Shown here: positions 1-6,961 of the stretch, piece after piece
How positions within the stretch are numbered: position 1 is the stretch's first letter
Layout of the letters: the number at the start of each line of letters is the position of its first letter
NCBI RefSeq assembly: GCF_002005145.1
Contig: NZ_CP019698.1
Location: 3,038,001 to 3,102,000 of the forward strand
Reading direction: 5' to 3'
Length of the DNA stretch: 64,000 bases
From: Desulforamulus ferrireducens
GTDB taxonomy: Bacteria > Bacillota > Desulfotomaculia > Desulfotomaculales > Desulfotomaculaceae
Notes under the pieces: generated by a model
What the model was told of the DNA's origin: nothing
What the model saw: the letters and a program-made list of their open reading frames with translations, nothing else
The model's database searches: none
Position numbers and translations under genes: made by a program

Positions 1-20
1 CGTTGTTTCTCCTTTCATTC
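1..20 (-). promoter_or_regulatory. Shine-Dalgarno of a leftward gene just outside the window
   Basis: Read leftward, this edge contains AAAGGAG followed by about eight bases and then the window ends. That is the spacing expected before a start codon, so a minus-strand gene probably begins immediately left of base 1. Its product cannot be seen. Confidence 0.4.
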
Positions 21-56
21 ACCGGCGGTATTTTCTTCTGCCGGTTGATTTGCAAT

Positions 57-116
57 CGGCGGCGGGAGTGGCCGGACCCCCGCCGCCGAAATACAAAAAG
101 GCCGGAATTTCCGGCC
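57..116 (-). terminator. GC hairpin plus terminator-like hairpin upstream of the left-edge gene
   Basis: CGGCGGCGGG at 57 pairs with CCCGCCGCCG ending at 88. A second hairpin (GGCCGGA/TCCGGCC, 100-116) is followed leftward by TTTTT (bases 95-99). On the minus strand this looks like an intrinsic terminator or leader attenuator ahead of the left-edge gene. No gene is supported between 21 and 293. Confidence 0.4.
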
Positions 117-245
117 AATTTCACCTTAGCACAGGTTGTTACACTGATCAACTGTTTTTGGTATTTTTATACGTTCGGCCGGCAAAAAGAAAGGCAAACT
201 TGTCGGGCATTGATTTTGGGTGCCGGTTTAACGGTGTTTGAAAAA

Positions 246-259
246 GGAACACATGTTTG
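246..259. promoter_or_regulatory. SOS (LexA) box
   Basis: GAAC-ACAT-GTTT at 247-258 matches the Gram-positive LexA box pattern GAACNNNNGTTY. It lies about 35 bp before the LexA-like gene, next to a TAAAAT that could be its -10. It could also act on the leftward gene at the edge. Confidence 0.55.
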
Positions 260-293
260 GTAAAATGGATAAAAATGTTTGGAGGTGGCGATT

Positions 294-497
294 ATGGTGG
301 ATGATGCCCGGATAATCGATGCCATAGAAGAGTTAAGCGGCAAAGGGTACCCGCCCACATTCAGGGAATTGATGCAGGAAGTCGGCCTGCGTTCCCCATC
401 CACAATTAAGTGCCGTTTGGAAAAGCTGCGCCGGGCCGGCTACGTAGACTGGCAGCCCAAACAGCCGCGCACGCTGCGGGTGGTGCGACGTGTCTAA
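294..497 (+). CDS. Short LexA-type winged-helix DNA-binding protein
   Basis: A protein of 67 residues matching only the N-terminal DNA-binding domain of LexA: a helix with GYPPTFRELM, then a recognition helix around EVGLRSPSTI, then a wing. The C-terminal autoprotease domain (Ser-Lys dyad) is absent, so it cannot self-cleave like LexA. ATG at 294 was chosen because GGAGGT sits 7 bases upstream; a TTG at 279 overlaps that site. It overlaps the next gene by 8 bases, so the two are probably cotranscribed from the SOS-box promoter. It could compete with or mimic LexA at SOS boxes; this is inference. Confidence 0.75.
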   Translation: MVDDARIIDAIEELSGKGYPPTFRELMQEVGLRSPSTIKCRLEKLRRAGYVDWQPKQPRTLRVVRRV

Positions 498-723
498 GCT
501 GTACCGGGAGCCGGTGGAAGCCCGGGAGGACGGCTGCGGCCGCCCGGCCGCGTTCCGCTGGCGCGGCCGGTGGTACAAGGTGGAGTCGGTGGCCCTGGTA
601 AGGCCCGGTATATACAATACGTGGGAACCCGACCGCTGGCGGGTATTTACCCGGGACGGCGGGGTGTTTGAGCTGGCCAGGGATAAAGATAAGAAGTGGA
701 TGCTGTGGCGGGTGTGGGATTAA
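490..723 (+). CDS. DUF6504 family protein
   Basis: A protein of 77 residues starting at GTG inside the end of the preceding gene. It has the family layout as I know it: an N-terminal YREPV segment, a central PAAFRWRGRWYKVE block, then a WRVFTRDGGVFEL strand and a WRVWD ending. DUF6504 genes often sit next to DinB/ImuB-type translesion polymerases and SOS genes, which fits the SOS box and LexA-like partner here. The molecular function is unknown; a role as an accessory in mutagenic repair is inferred from context only. Confidence 0.65.
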   Translation: MSKLYREPVEAREDGCGRPAAFRWRGRWYKVESVALVRPGIYNTWEPDRWRVFTRDGGVFELARDKDKKWMLWRVWD

Positions 724-725
724 GT

Positions 726-1481
726 TTAATCCAGCATAATTGCATTTTTTATTGTACTTGTAATGGTTTGTATGCCAGGATAACTAATTTGCCCTTGCCC
801 AAAGAACGGTGTTTGTAAAAGATAGATTTTCCTTTTTTCTTCTAAATCAAGTTGCCATAGGAAATATTTCTGATTCTTAAATATTACCCACTCCCCTGCT
901 TTTTGCGCACGTACCCCCTGCAATAATTGGGCAGTAGCATCGTGATCATAAGATATAATTAATTTTACAGCCTGTTTTCTCTGTAGGGTTTCCAAGATAA
1001 TCTGCAGTCTTTTAGGTGCGACCTCTTGTTTATATTGAGTGGGTGTACTCCATATTAAGTTATAGGGTTCAATGCTATTTTTACCCCGTTTGGGTAATGG
1101 CATGAATTCACATAAAAAATGGTCACCATCTAATTGGCCAAGTAATTTATCTTCAAACACGAACCTTTGGACAGATTCTTTATCAGGCGTTTTCCCTTGT
1201 AGAGATAACAGTAAGGCGGCCATGAAACGCCAAGTGGTTGGACCTTTGAATTGTTTCAGTGGTATACCATACAATTCCTCCCATACATGGCGGAAATCCA
1301 TAGCAAAGTTAAAACTACTCCGCAAGGCCAGGCTTTCTTCCAGAGTTAGTTTTTGAAAACGCCAGATTTCGGCCCCACCCTCTTCAGTGCCCAAAAACCA
1401 AGTACTTCCGTTTAAATTCCCGTAACCCAGGAAGTTGTAAAGGCATGGTTCGATGGTTTTTCTATTCATTTTTTCATTCAT
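726..1481 (-). CDS. Hypothetical protein, 251 aa
   Basis: A complete convergent gene, clearly more AT-rich than its neighbours. The first ATG lies very close to AAAGGGG; a second ATG 12 bases downstream (position 1469) is an alternative start. I do not recognise the family with certainty. The N-terminal stretch GNLNGSTWFLGTEEGG and the C-terminal LLQTPFFGQGQ segment recall the two active-site regions of uracil-DNA-glycosylase-fold proteins, but the match is too weak to name a function. The minus-strand TATAAT at about 1508-1513 may be its -10. Base composition suggests a late insertion into the element. Confidence 0.6.
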   Translation of the reverse strand: MNEKMNRKTIEPCLYNFLGYGNLNGSTWFLGTEEGGAEIWRFQKLTLEESLALRSSFNFAMDFRHVWEELYGIPLKQFKGPTTWRFMAALLLSLQGKTPDKESVQRFVFEDKLLGQLDGDHFLCEFMPLPKRGKNSIEPYNLIWSTPTQYKQEVAPKRLQIILETLQRKQAVKLIISYDHDATAQLLQGVRAQKAGEWVIFKNQKYFLWQLDLEEKRKIYLLQTPFFGQGQISYPGIQTITSTIKNAIMLD

Positions 1482-1666
1482 AACCCCTTTCCGGTATTAT
1501 TTTGTTCATTATAATTTTCTTTCCGGTCAATGTATTGTCAAAATATATTGAAATGAAATGTTTCCTGAGATTCTTTCAAACATCCAACCCTGCCGCCCCC
1601 ATATACTCGCTAATTTTACCATCTTACTGCATTTAGATCAATTTTTTCGGCGATGCGCTACTTGAA

Positions 1667-1832
1667 CTATGTGTTTATGACGTCCGGGTTTGTATTCGTC
1701 TCACGTACCACACGGAGAGTTGGTTTTGTATTAAATGTTATTGTCTCGCCGTCACTGGTGGCAATAAATGATACCTTGCTGGTCTGTGCGGAAAACCTGT
1801 ACACCTGCAGTTGCTAACCTGGATAAAGTTTC
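1667..1832 (-). pseudogene. Remnant: C-terminus of a ComEC-like metallo-beta-lactamase protein
   Basis: On the minus strand one frame reads LSRLATAGVQVFRTDQQG and the adjacent frame continues SFIATSDGETITFNTKP before a TAG at 1667-1669. Together these resemble the end of the secreted ComEC-like MBL hydrolases (LxxxGVxVFRTDQxG...TSDG). The reading needs a frameshift, and the rest of the gene is missing. It runs opposite to the lamin-tail fragment that starts at its other end, so the two halves of what is normally one gene are inverted here. Confidence 0.5.
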
Positions 1833-2072
1833 GGGGCCGCGGTTGATATCTCCAGCTGGAAGCTTGTTAGCGAGAAGGGCAATCAGGAGTTCACTTTCCC
1901 GGCAGGGACGGCACTTGCACCCGGGGGAACCCTTAAAATTGCAACCGGCCCCGATACAACGGCGGGACAGGGGGTCCTGGTCTGGACCAGGAAGAATATA
2001 TGGAACAATAACGGCGACCCCGGCGCTATTTATAATTCCGGCGGGAAACTGGTATCAAGGTATCCGAGGTGA
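1830..2072 (+). pseudogene. Remnant: lamin-tail domain (LTD) fragment
   Basis: An open frame from a TAA at 1824-1826 to TGA at 2070 encodes VDISSWKLVSEKGNQEF, FPAGTALAPGGTLKI and a NNNGDPGAIYNSGGKLVS ending. This is the classic lamin-tail domain pattern, normally fused to the C-terminus of secreted ComEC-like MBL proteins or nucleases. There is no start codon, signal peptide or catalytic part, so this is a 5'-truncated remnant. It ends 5 bases before the DUF3006 start, the usual order of this locus in Firmicutes. Confidence 0.6.
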
Positions 2073-2077
2073 TAGAA

Positions 2078-2353
2078 ATGATAATTATTGACCGTTTTGA
2101 AGGGAAATGGGCCGTAATAGAATATGGTGACGTAACTTTTAATTTTCCGAGAGAGCTTTTGCCTGAGGGTGCCAAGGAAGGCGATGTTTTGAGTATTACT
2201 GTAGCGTTTGACGAGCAAGCCACAGAAGGGCAGTCTAAAAAAATAGATAAGCTGGTAAATGATCTGTTTAACTTATTCTTTCTACCTGTAGAGATTGCAA
2301 ATAAGGTAGCCACACATCACCAGGCCCGGCTTTTGGGTCGGGCTTTCGGGTAG
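2078..2353 (+). CDS. DUF3006 family protein
   Basis: The protein begins MIIIDRFEGKWAVIEYGD, the family signature, and continues with an acidic beta-rich segment and the typical C-terminal helix KKIDKLVNDLF. ATG 2078 has GAGGTGAT about 7 bases upstream and is preferred over the GTG at 2069. The last 25 or so residues do not look like the family and run into the hairpin repeat at 2310, so the original stop was probably lost when the repeat arrived. DUF3006 genes usually follow a ComEC-like MBL gene; here that partner is decayed, so this gene is an orphan of unknown function. Confidence 0.65.
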   Translation: MIIIDRFEGKWAVIEYGDVTFNFPRELLPEGAKEGDVLSITVAFDEQATEGQSKKIDKLVNDLFNLFFLPVEIANKVATHHQARLLGRAFG

Positions 2354-2370
2354 GGCCTGGTCATGTGTGG
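2310..2370. repeat. Conserved-loop hairpin H1
   Basis: An 18-bp stem with one mismatch (CCACACATCACCAGGCCC against its complement ending at 2370) closes a 25-nt loop. The loop holds two tandem copies of the 11-mer unit, CTTTTGGGTC and GCTTTCGGGTA. The stem is unrelated to those of H2-H4 although the loops match. Confidence 0.7.
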
Positions 2371-2425
2371 CCTTATTGTACCGTGCATGCCCGGGCACCG
2401 GGGTCTGCGTGCATGTCGGCCAGAG

Positions 2426-2478
2426 TGCCGGCAAAGCCGCTTTGGGGTTGCAAGCTTTCGGGTCCGGCTTTGCCGGCA
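2426..2478. repeat. Conserved-loop hairpin H2
   Basis: A perfect 14-bp stem (TGCCGGCAAAGCCG / CGGCTTTGCCGGCA) closes a loop with the units CTTTGGGGTT and GCTTTCGGGTC. It lies just ahead of the SWIM gene. Confidence 0.7.
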
Positions 2479-2500
2479 AGATGGGCTGGTTGAAGGGTAT

Positions 2501-2695
2501 GTGAAGCACGGCAGCAAGCAGTACATGGTGGTCATCGAGCGCCGGGGCCGCGGCGGGTCAGCGCGGTGCGGCTGCGAGGATGCGGTCAAGCGCGGGGTGC
2601 TGTGCAAGCATATTGCATTTGCCGCCATGTCAGAGCTGGGGCTGGCAGCGGCGGCGCGTAGCGCGCACAGGCAGCTGCAGGTGCTGGGGCGCTGA
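2501..2695 (+). CDS. SWIM zinc-finger protein
   Basis: A small protein with the SWIM signature: CGCED, then VLCKH, that is CxC...CxH, which binds zinc and is a DNA- or protein-interaction module. The open frame extends upstream to 2363, but that part is encoded by hairpin H2 and is probably not translated. GTG 2501 is my choice, though its Shine-Dalgarno (GAAGGG) is closer than usual; ATG 2525 is another option. The gene ends inside its own terminator. SWIM proteins occur with Swi2/Snf2 helicases and in phages; no partner is visible here. Confidence 0.5.
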   Translation: MKHGSKQYMVVIERRGRGGSARCGCEDAVKRGVLCKHIAFAAMSELGLAAAARSAHRQLQVLGR

Positions 2696-2709
2696 GGCGC
2701 CCTTTTTTT
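2687..2709 (+). terminator. Intrinsic terminator of the SWIM gene
   Basis: GGGCGC-TGAG-GCGCCC followed by seven T residues. The TGA stop codon of the SWIM gene forms the loop. Confidence 0.75.
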
Positions 2710-3173
2710 GGTCGCGGCGGTATCCCGCTCCTCGGGCACCGGGCGCAGCTGCGCCTGGGAAGGCAACAGCCGGGGCCGCAGTTGCGGTCCGGCTGGAACG
2801 ATACGCTGTCAACGCGGTACAACCCGGGGCTTCAGCGGAACGGTTCGGGCTTTGCGCTGGTAACCTGGGACTTTATGTGAAACGCTATTGGCCACCAGGG
2901 CCGCAGTTGCGGCCCTGGTACAGCTGCAAACTGCCGGGCTGCTGACCGGCTGAGTAGCGCAACACCGGGCTACTTTCCCCGGGCACACCACGGCCCGGGC
3001 CGTAGTGTGCCCGGCCTAGGCAGTAGTGCTCACCTGGTCCACTTACGGCACGGCGCACATCGGAGCAGGGCTAAAAATAGCGGAAAATCTACCGCCCCGC
3101 TCCGAAGTGCGCTTTACACGGGTGGTGATAACCGGGGGTATAGCGGCCGGCGAATCCGGCAAACTCCCTACTG
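2710..3173. other. GC-rich non-coding stretch with a large palindrome
   Basis: I see no supportable gene here. A near-perfect palindrome centred on GGCCCGGGCC spans 2980-3013 (CGGGCACAC...GTGTGCCCG). Several short CCGGGC-type inverted repeats occur around it. Apparent open frames have no family resemblance or ribosome binding sites and reflect the GC content. Confidence 0.5.
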
Positions 3174-3232
3174 CCGGGCAAAGTGTGGCTAGCTTCAGGG
3201 CCAGGCTTACGGGTCAGCCACACCTTGCCCGG
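3174..3232. repeat. Conserved-loop hairpin H3
   Basis: A 17-bp stem with one mismatch (CCGGGCAAAGTGTGGCT against AGCCACACCTTGCCCGG) closes a 25-nt loop with the units AGCTTCAGGGCC and GGCTTACGGGTC. Confidence 0.7.
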
Positions 3233-3266
3233 GCGAAACCCGGGTGGCAGGCGTTTTGTGCATGTC

Positions 3267-3366
3267 GGCCGCACTCCGGGCCGTTTTTGGGGTCATAGCT
3301 TTAGGGTCCGGCCTGGAGTGCGGCCAGCTCTGGGGTCTTGGCTCACGGGTTATTCTCTGGGGTCCT
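3267..3366. repeat. Conserved-loop hairpin H4 plus trailing 11-mer units
   Basis: A 16-bp stem (GGCCGCACTCCGGGCC / GGCCTGGAGTGCGGCC, one G-T pair) spans 3267-3325, with TTTTTGGGGTC and GCTTTAGGGTC in the loop. It is followed by a run (CTCTGGGGTC, GGCTCACGGGTT, CTCTGGGGTC) very like the repeats between core genes at 24.1, 33.6 and 53.1 kb. From 3367 to 3630 I see only short GC-rich palindromes and no gene. Confidence 0.65.
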
Positions 3367-3630
3367 CAAAAGGAACAGTAAGGTCATGCGCAAAAAGCGC
3401 GCATCACCTTACCTCATTCACCAGGCCGCCGGCTTCGCCCGCGACCCTCTACGCGCGATGGTAGTATCGTCCCGCACACCCGCGTAAAGGCTGGCGTACG
3501 CACATGGGCTCGTGCCGCCAGGTGGGCGGCGCTGCCGCCCCGGGTATGAGGACCGCGGCTGTGCGGCCCCACGCGCGCTACGCGCGCGCCCTTCCGCCGG
3601 GTTGCGGAAGATTATTGAACTATTTTAACC

Positions 3631-4947
3631 TTAAAAATTTCCTATTGGAACATTAATTCTCGCTCTGGCTACGCATACGTTATTTTTCACAAGATAACAT
3701 TCAACATAGTGTGGTCCTTTAAAATCTGTTCTTTCTTTTTGATGCTTGTTGTTAGTTCTAATTACCTGCCCTCTAATACAGTCTTTTTGAATTGCCACCT
3801 CGCCTTCATTCTTTACCTTCCAATAAATATCATAAGGTTCTGGTGCATCCGTATAATCTATATAAAAATCTAATTTTTTATTTATCCTTAATAATCCACG
3901 TTGTTTCAGTATTGCACTTAACCATTGGTCCCTCCAACCATCTTGTGTGACCTTACAATCAATGACAAGGTTGTATCTAATATCAACCGGAAATTTACGT
4001 TCAATAAATTCTTCAGTATTCCTATATTTTCTTGTATAGAGACCCTTGTATAGATTTGCTTGCTCTGTTGCAACCTCCTTTTTAGGAAATTCAGTACCCA
4101 ATAGGTTTCTTAAAACATCATTGATATTTTCAGATTCTTCATCCAAATCTTTTATCTCTTCATAAGCTTCCTTTGCTTTGTCTATAAAATTACCATTATC
4201 AGTGTTATATACATGCTGATTACTACCTAAAGCATACCAATAACTCTGTTGTTTATTTAAACCTTTTAAATAATTAAATAACTCTTTTAATACCTCTAAA
4301 TACGCGTCATAGCCCACAGCCTTATAAGAAGTGTTGTCATTAAAAAAGTTGTAGACTAAGGTATCTATTAATAAACCACTAAACTTAAATCCTTTTTTAT
4401 TCTTCCAAGCTCTTATTGTGTGACAGAAATTGAGAAAGTTGCCCCCTGTTTCAATGTCAAAATTTTTACTTTCCTCTTTTTCGGGTATGGGGTCGGTCTT
4501 TTTCCAGCTACCTCCATCATGGGTATCCGGATACTTAAATTTACCATCAGACTGCTTAAATCCAGGAACCAGTTCAACTGTATAGTTAGTAAATTCAATA
4601 ACTACAACCTGTCCATCCCCTCTTAACTTTGTCTTGGGATACCTTTCTTTTAAATGGTCTTTGACCTCTTGCAGTAATGCAGATTGTCCATTACCTGTGT
4701 AATTATCAAATTTTTTATATGTCTCATTAGGCAAATCAAAAATAAGGTCTAGATCGCTTGAACCCTTTATTGCCGATTCCCTACCCACAGAGCCTACAAT
4801 ATACATATGTTCTTCTTTTTCAGAAGACAAATCATAATATACATTGTTAAGTTTTTTAGCTATCTCACCCGCTGATGTTTCCATATCAGCCCTATTTTTT
4901 AAAAGTATATCATTGCAAAATGTATTGAAATCGTCCGATAAACTCAT
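3631..4947 (-). CDS. CD-NTase (SMODS) with C-terminal AGS-C-type sensor domain
   Basis: A protein of 438 residues. The nucleotidyltransferase core (about 1-200) has the polymerase-beta motif GSVGRESAIKGSSDLDLIF and a third acidic position in VELVPGF, as in cGAS/DncV-like cyclic-oligonucleotide synthases. The last 110 or so residues (from about 325: PVDIRYNLVIDCKV, then QRGLLRINKKLDF, then GPHYVECYLV) resemble AGS-C, predicted to sense nucleotides and often fused to SMODS enzymes. Its ATG overlaps the SLATT stop as TAATG with GGAGG just upstream, so the genes are translationally coupled. The pair forms a compact CBASS-like defence module: phage cue, nucleotide signal, membrane effector. No Cap2/Cap3 or HORMA/TRIP13 genes are present. 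The product nucleotide cannot be predicted. Confidence 0.85.
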   Translation of the reverse strand: MSLSDDFNTFCNDILLKNRADMETSAGEIAKKLNNVYYDLSSEKEEHMYIVGSVGRESAIKGSSDLDLIFDLPNETYKKFDNYTGNGQSALLQEVKDHLKERYPKTKLRGDGQVVVIEFTNYTVELVPGFKQSDGKFKYPDTHDGGSWKKTDPIPEKEESKNFDIETGGNFLNFCHTIRAWKNKKGFKFSGLLIDTLVYNFFNDNTSYKAVGYDAYLEVLKELFNYLKGLNKQQSYWYALGSNQHVYNTDNGNFIDKAKEAYEEIKDLDEESENINDVLRNLLGTEFPKKEVATEQANLYKGLYTRKYRNTEEFIERKFPVDIRYNLVIDCKVTQDGWRDQWLSAILKQRGLLRINKKLDFYIDYTDAPEPYDIYWKVKNEGEVAIQKDCIRGQVIRTNNKHQKERTDFKGPHYVECYLVKNNVCVARARINVPIGNF

Positions 4948-5507
4948 TAATTACCTCCCTTTTTTAAGTAGATTGGTAAGAAGCTATCAATATCTTCATC
5001 AGAATAGGTTAAATCTCCTCTTTCTTTTAAATGTTGACTTGCTTTATTCAATGCCCCGGAGGTTGCATCTCTTGCATTATCGTAAGCATTCATTAACTCT
5101 TCCAGAATTTCATCCCTTTCTTTTATAATCTCATCCTCATTAAGCTTTTGCATTTTAATACCGCATAGCAAGCAAATTAGTTTTTCCCTTAATCTTAATA
5201 ACTGTAATGCAGAATGTTTATGCTCATTGGCCATACTAACCAGATCAAAATTTTTGTAGTATGTATTTATAGCAATGGTAATCATAGAAATTATAGCGGT
5301 GGCAATTTTTAACCATAAACCGTCAACAAAAATTATAGATAAAATACCTGCCGATGTAATAGAGGAAACTAGTATTTTTGCCGTCTCCAATTTGTTATAT
5401 CTATCTCTATAGATGTCTGCCTGTTTTTCTTGAATTTTATGGGTCCAAACTACACTTGCAAAAATTTGTCTAATTTGTGATTCTAACAATTCAATATTAG
5501 TATTCAT
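4947..5507 (-). CDS. SLATT-domain two-TM membrane effector
   Basis: A protein of 186 residues with an N-terminal helix, two adjacent transmembrane segments (about 45-62 and 68-86; ILVSSITSAGILSIIF and ATAIISMITIAIN) and a long charged helical C-terminal half. This is the SLATT layout (SMODS- and SLOG-associating 2TM effector), thought to form pores when a nucleotide signal is made. It is the first gene of the two-gene operon. GGGGGAG lies upstream of ATG 5507, and a minus-strand TATAAT at 5560-5565 is a likely -10. The AT-rich codons contrast sharply with the GC-rich early operon, marking the pair as transferred cargo. Confidence 0.8.
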   Translation of the reverse strand: MNTNIELLESQIRQIFASVVWTHKIQEKQADIYRDRYNKLETAKILVSSITSAGILSIIFVDGLWLKIATAIISMITIAINTYYKNFDLVSMANEHKHSALQLLRLREKLICLLCGIKMQKLNEDEIIKERDEILEELMNAYDNARDATSGALNKASQHLKERGDLTYSDEDIDSFLPIYLKKGGN

Positions 5508-5782
5508 GGTGCAAAACTCCCCCTATTGTTTTAAGCTTAAGCGTATTTTACCCAGTGTAATTATAATATTAAAATTCGTTTGATGAATACATGCTTCAGG
5601 TTATATTTTACCACTTAACCTCGATACTGCTGCAAAAAGTCTTTAATAGGATAACTGTCTGATTTGAGTCCCCACTTTTGGCCCATGAAGGTAGCTTTTT
5701 TACGGGTTATTAATAGATTTTTGAGTCAAAGCAAAGGGTTTCCTCCACTAAAAGCTTCGCAAAGAGGTTTATGAACGGTAGC
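5508..5782. other. AT-rich intergenic region upstream of the CBASS-like pair
   Basis: It contains the probable promoter of the SLATT gene (TATAAT on the minus strand near 5560). No gene is supported. Lines around 5640-5760 could be debris of an older gene, but I cannot identify it. Confidence 0.4.
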
Positions 5783-5803
5783 AAAAAACCCCACAAAGGG
5801 GTT
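5783..5803 (-). terminator. Intrinsic terminator of the leftward early operon
   Basis: On the minus strand AACCCC-TTTGT-GGGGTT followed by TTTT, directly after the TAA of the last operon gene. It insulates the CBASS-like pair from the operon. Confidence 0.8.
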
Positions 5804-6170
5804 ATTTGTCATTATCTTTCATTTCCCTGGCCCATTCCCTGGCGATCCTGCCGATTTCCCGGTCGGCGCTGACTTCGTTGGGGTCGTCTTCGTCGACGGG
5901 CGCAAACTGGTACAGCTCAACTACCTTGCCGTTACCTTTCAGCCTCGCTTCCCGCTTGCGGAGTATTTCCAGGTATTTTTGCCTGCCCGATTCGGTCCTG
6001 TGTTCCATGTCTACGTGAGCATGGATTTCCCGGGCGCTGTTCAGCAAGTCGTGCAGCTGCTGCACTTCGGCGGCCCGGTCGATTTGGTTGAGTTTTTCGT
6101 AACAGAACCGGGCCATGTTCAGGGCGTTCATCAGGCAATGTCTTTCCTCTATTTCCAGTTCAATTTTCAT
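5802..6170 (-). CDS. Hypothetical phage-type protein, 122 aa
   Basis: The last gene of the leftward early operon. ATG 6170 has GGGAG 8 bases upstream; a GTG at 6179 overlaps that site. The protein is helical and charged (EIEERHCLMNALNMARF, then a HVDMEHRTES segment, then an acidic VDEDDPNEV patch) with no motif I recognise. Composition matches the operon, and the terminator follows its stop. Confidence 0.65.
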   Translation of the reverse strand: MKIELEIEERHCLMNALNMARFCYEKLNQIDRAAEVQQLHDLLNSAREIHAHVDMEHRTESGRQKYLEILRKREARLKGNGKVVELYQFAPVDEDDPNEVSADREIGRIAREWAREMKDNDK

Positions 6171-6192
6171 TTCCGCCACTCCCTTCTATTTT

Positions 6193-6310
6193 GGGGACAT
6201 TCCTCCTACCCCAAAGCTACGACCCCAGAAAGGAGGTGTGTCCCGTTTCTAATTAGCTGAGGTGTATCCCCTTTAACCAATTGGGGATATTCCCGTCCCC
6301 AAGGAGTACC
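6193..6310. repeat. Conserved-loop hairpin H6 with an adjacent partial copy
   Basis: The GGGGACATTCCTC arm at 6193 pairs with GGAGGTGTGTCCC ending at 6244. On the minus strand the loop reads TTTCTGGGGTC then GTAGCTTTGGGGT. A second, opposed half copy (GAGGTGTATCCCC ... GGGGATATTCC) follows to about 6295. Confidence 0.65.
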
Positions 6311-6353
6311 CTGGGTTCAGCAGGTGTATCACCATTTCTTATGTCACCATTCC

Positions 6354-6704
6354 TTAAACCTTGAATTCCCGCACCACTTTCCCGGGCGGGGTCTGGTCAT
6401 CTTCTACAAAAGAGAGAAATTCCTCATCATCTTCTGCACCGTCCAGGGCCTGCTGCTGCTTTTTGAAAGGCTTGCCCACTTCGCCGCTGCGGTGAGCCTG
6501 CATGTCGAACAGGTTTAACTGTACCGGTTCAATGTTCACGTTAACCTGCTCGTTGGGCCGAAATTGGCGCAGCTCCAGCAGGTTTTCGTTGGTCAGTTCG
6601 ATGTCGTCCAGCTGTACCCGGATGGCCTGGGCCCAGCCGTCGGCCAGCACTTTGTTGACGATCTCTATTTTTTTAATCCGCGCCTGGAAGTCCGCTTTAC
6701 GCAT
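6354..6704 (-). CDS. Hypothetical protein, 116 aa
   Basis: A real gene by its Shine-Dalgarno (GGAGTGAG before ATG 6704) and position in the operon. The N-terminal half is a mixed alpha/beta region (IKKIEIVNKVLADGWAQAI) and the C-terminal half is acidic and probably disordered (AEDDEEFLSFVEDD). The general shape recalls small phage single-strand-binding or annealing accessory proteins, but there is no specific match and I assign no function. Confidence 0.6.
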   Translation of the reverse strand: MRKADFQARIKKIEIVNKVLADGWAQAIRVQLDDIELTNENLLELRQFRPNEQVNVNIEPVQLNLFDMQAHRSGEVGKPFKKQQQALDGAEDDEEFLSFVEDDQTPPGKVVREFKV

Positions 6705-6733
6705 TAATTCTCACTCCTTGTAGTATTTTCCTT

Positions 6734-6961
6734 CTATATTGCTTTACCCGGCTCATATCCCATTACCTCATCCAATTCGCTCAACCGGTTTCGTCTCCGG
6801 GCCGCGTAGACCAGCGCACGAATTTCTATCCGGCGCAGATTCGGGCGACCGGGTTCTTTCAGGCCGGCCAGCGCGTCATCAAAATAAACGTCTTTCGCCC
6901 GCACGCCGAGGCCGTCCATTTCACGAACCAGGTAATAAAGGCATTCATCGAGGTGCTTCAT
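6734..6961 (-). CDS. Hypothetical protein, 75 aa
   Basis: A small charged protein (MKHLDECLYYLVREMDG...) overlapping the end of the rusA reading frame by 17 bases, consistent with translational coupling inside the operon. No family recognised. Confidence 0.5.
   Translation of the reverse strand: MKHLDECLYYLVREMDGLGVRAKDVYFDDALAGLKEPGRPNLRRIEIRALVYAARRRNRLSELDEVMGYEPGKAI

Noticed and set aside
3-263. 86-residue rightward frame at the left edge
   Set aside because: It crosses a terminator-like hairpin, a leftward Shine-Dalgarno and the SOS-box region; no coding character.
1768-2091. 107-residue rightward frame
   Set aside because: It is a different frame of the lamin-tail remnant; the conserved peptide is in the neighbouring frame.
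2580-2945. Second rightward frame over the SWIM gene
   Set aside because: Out of frame with the SWIM motif and passes through its terminator.
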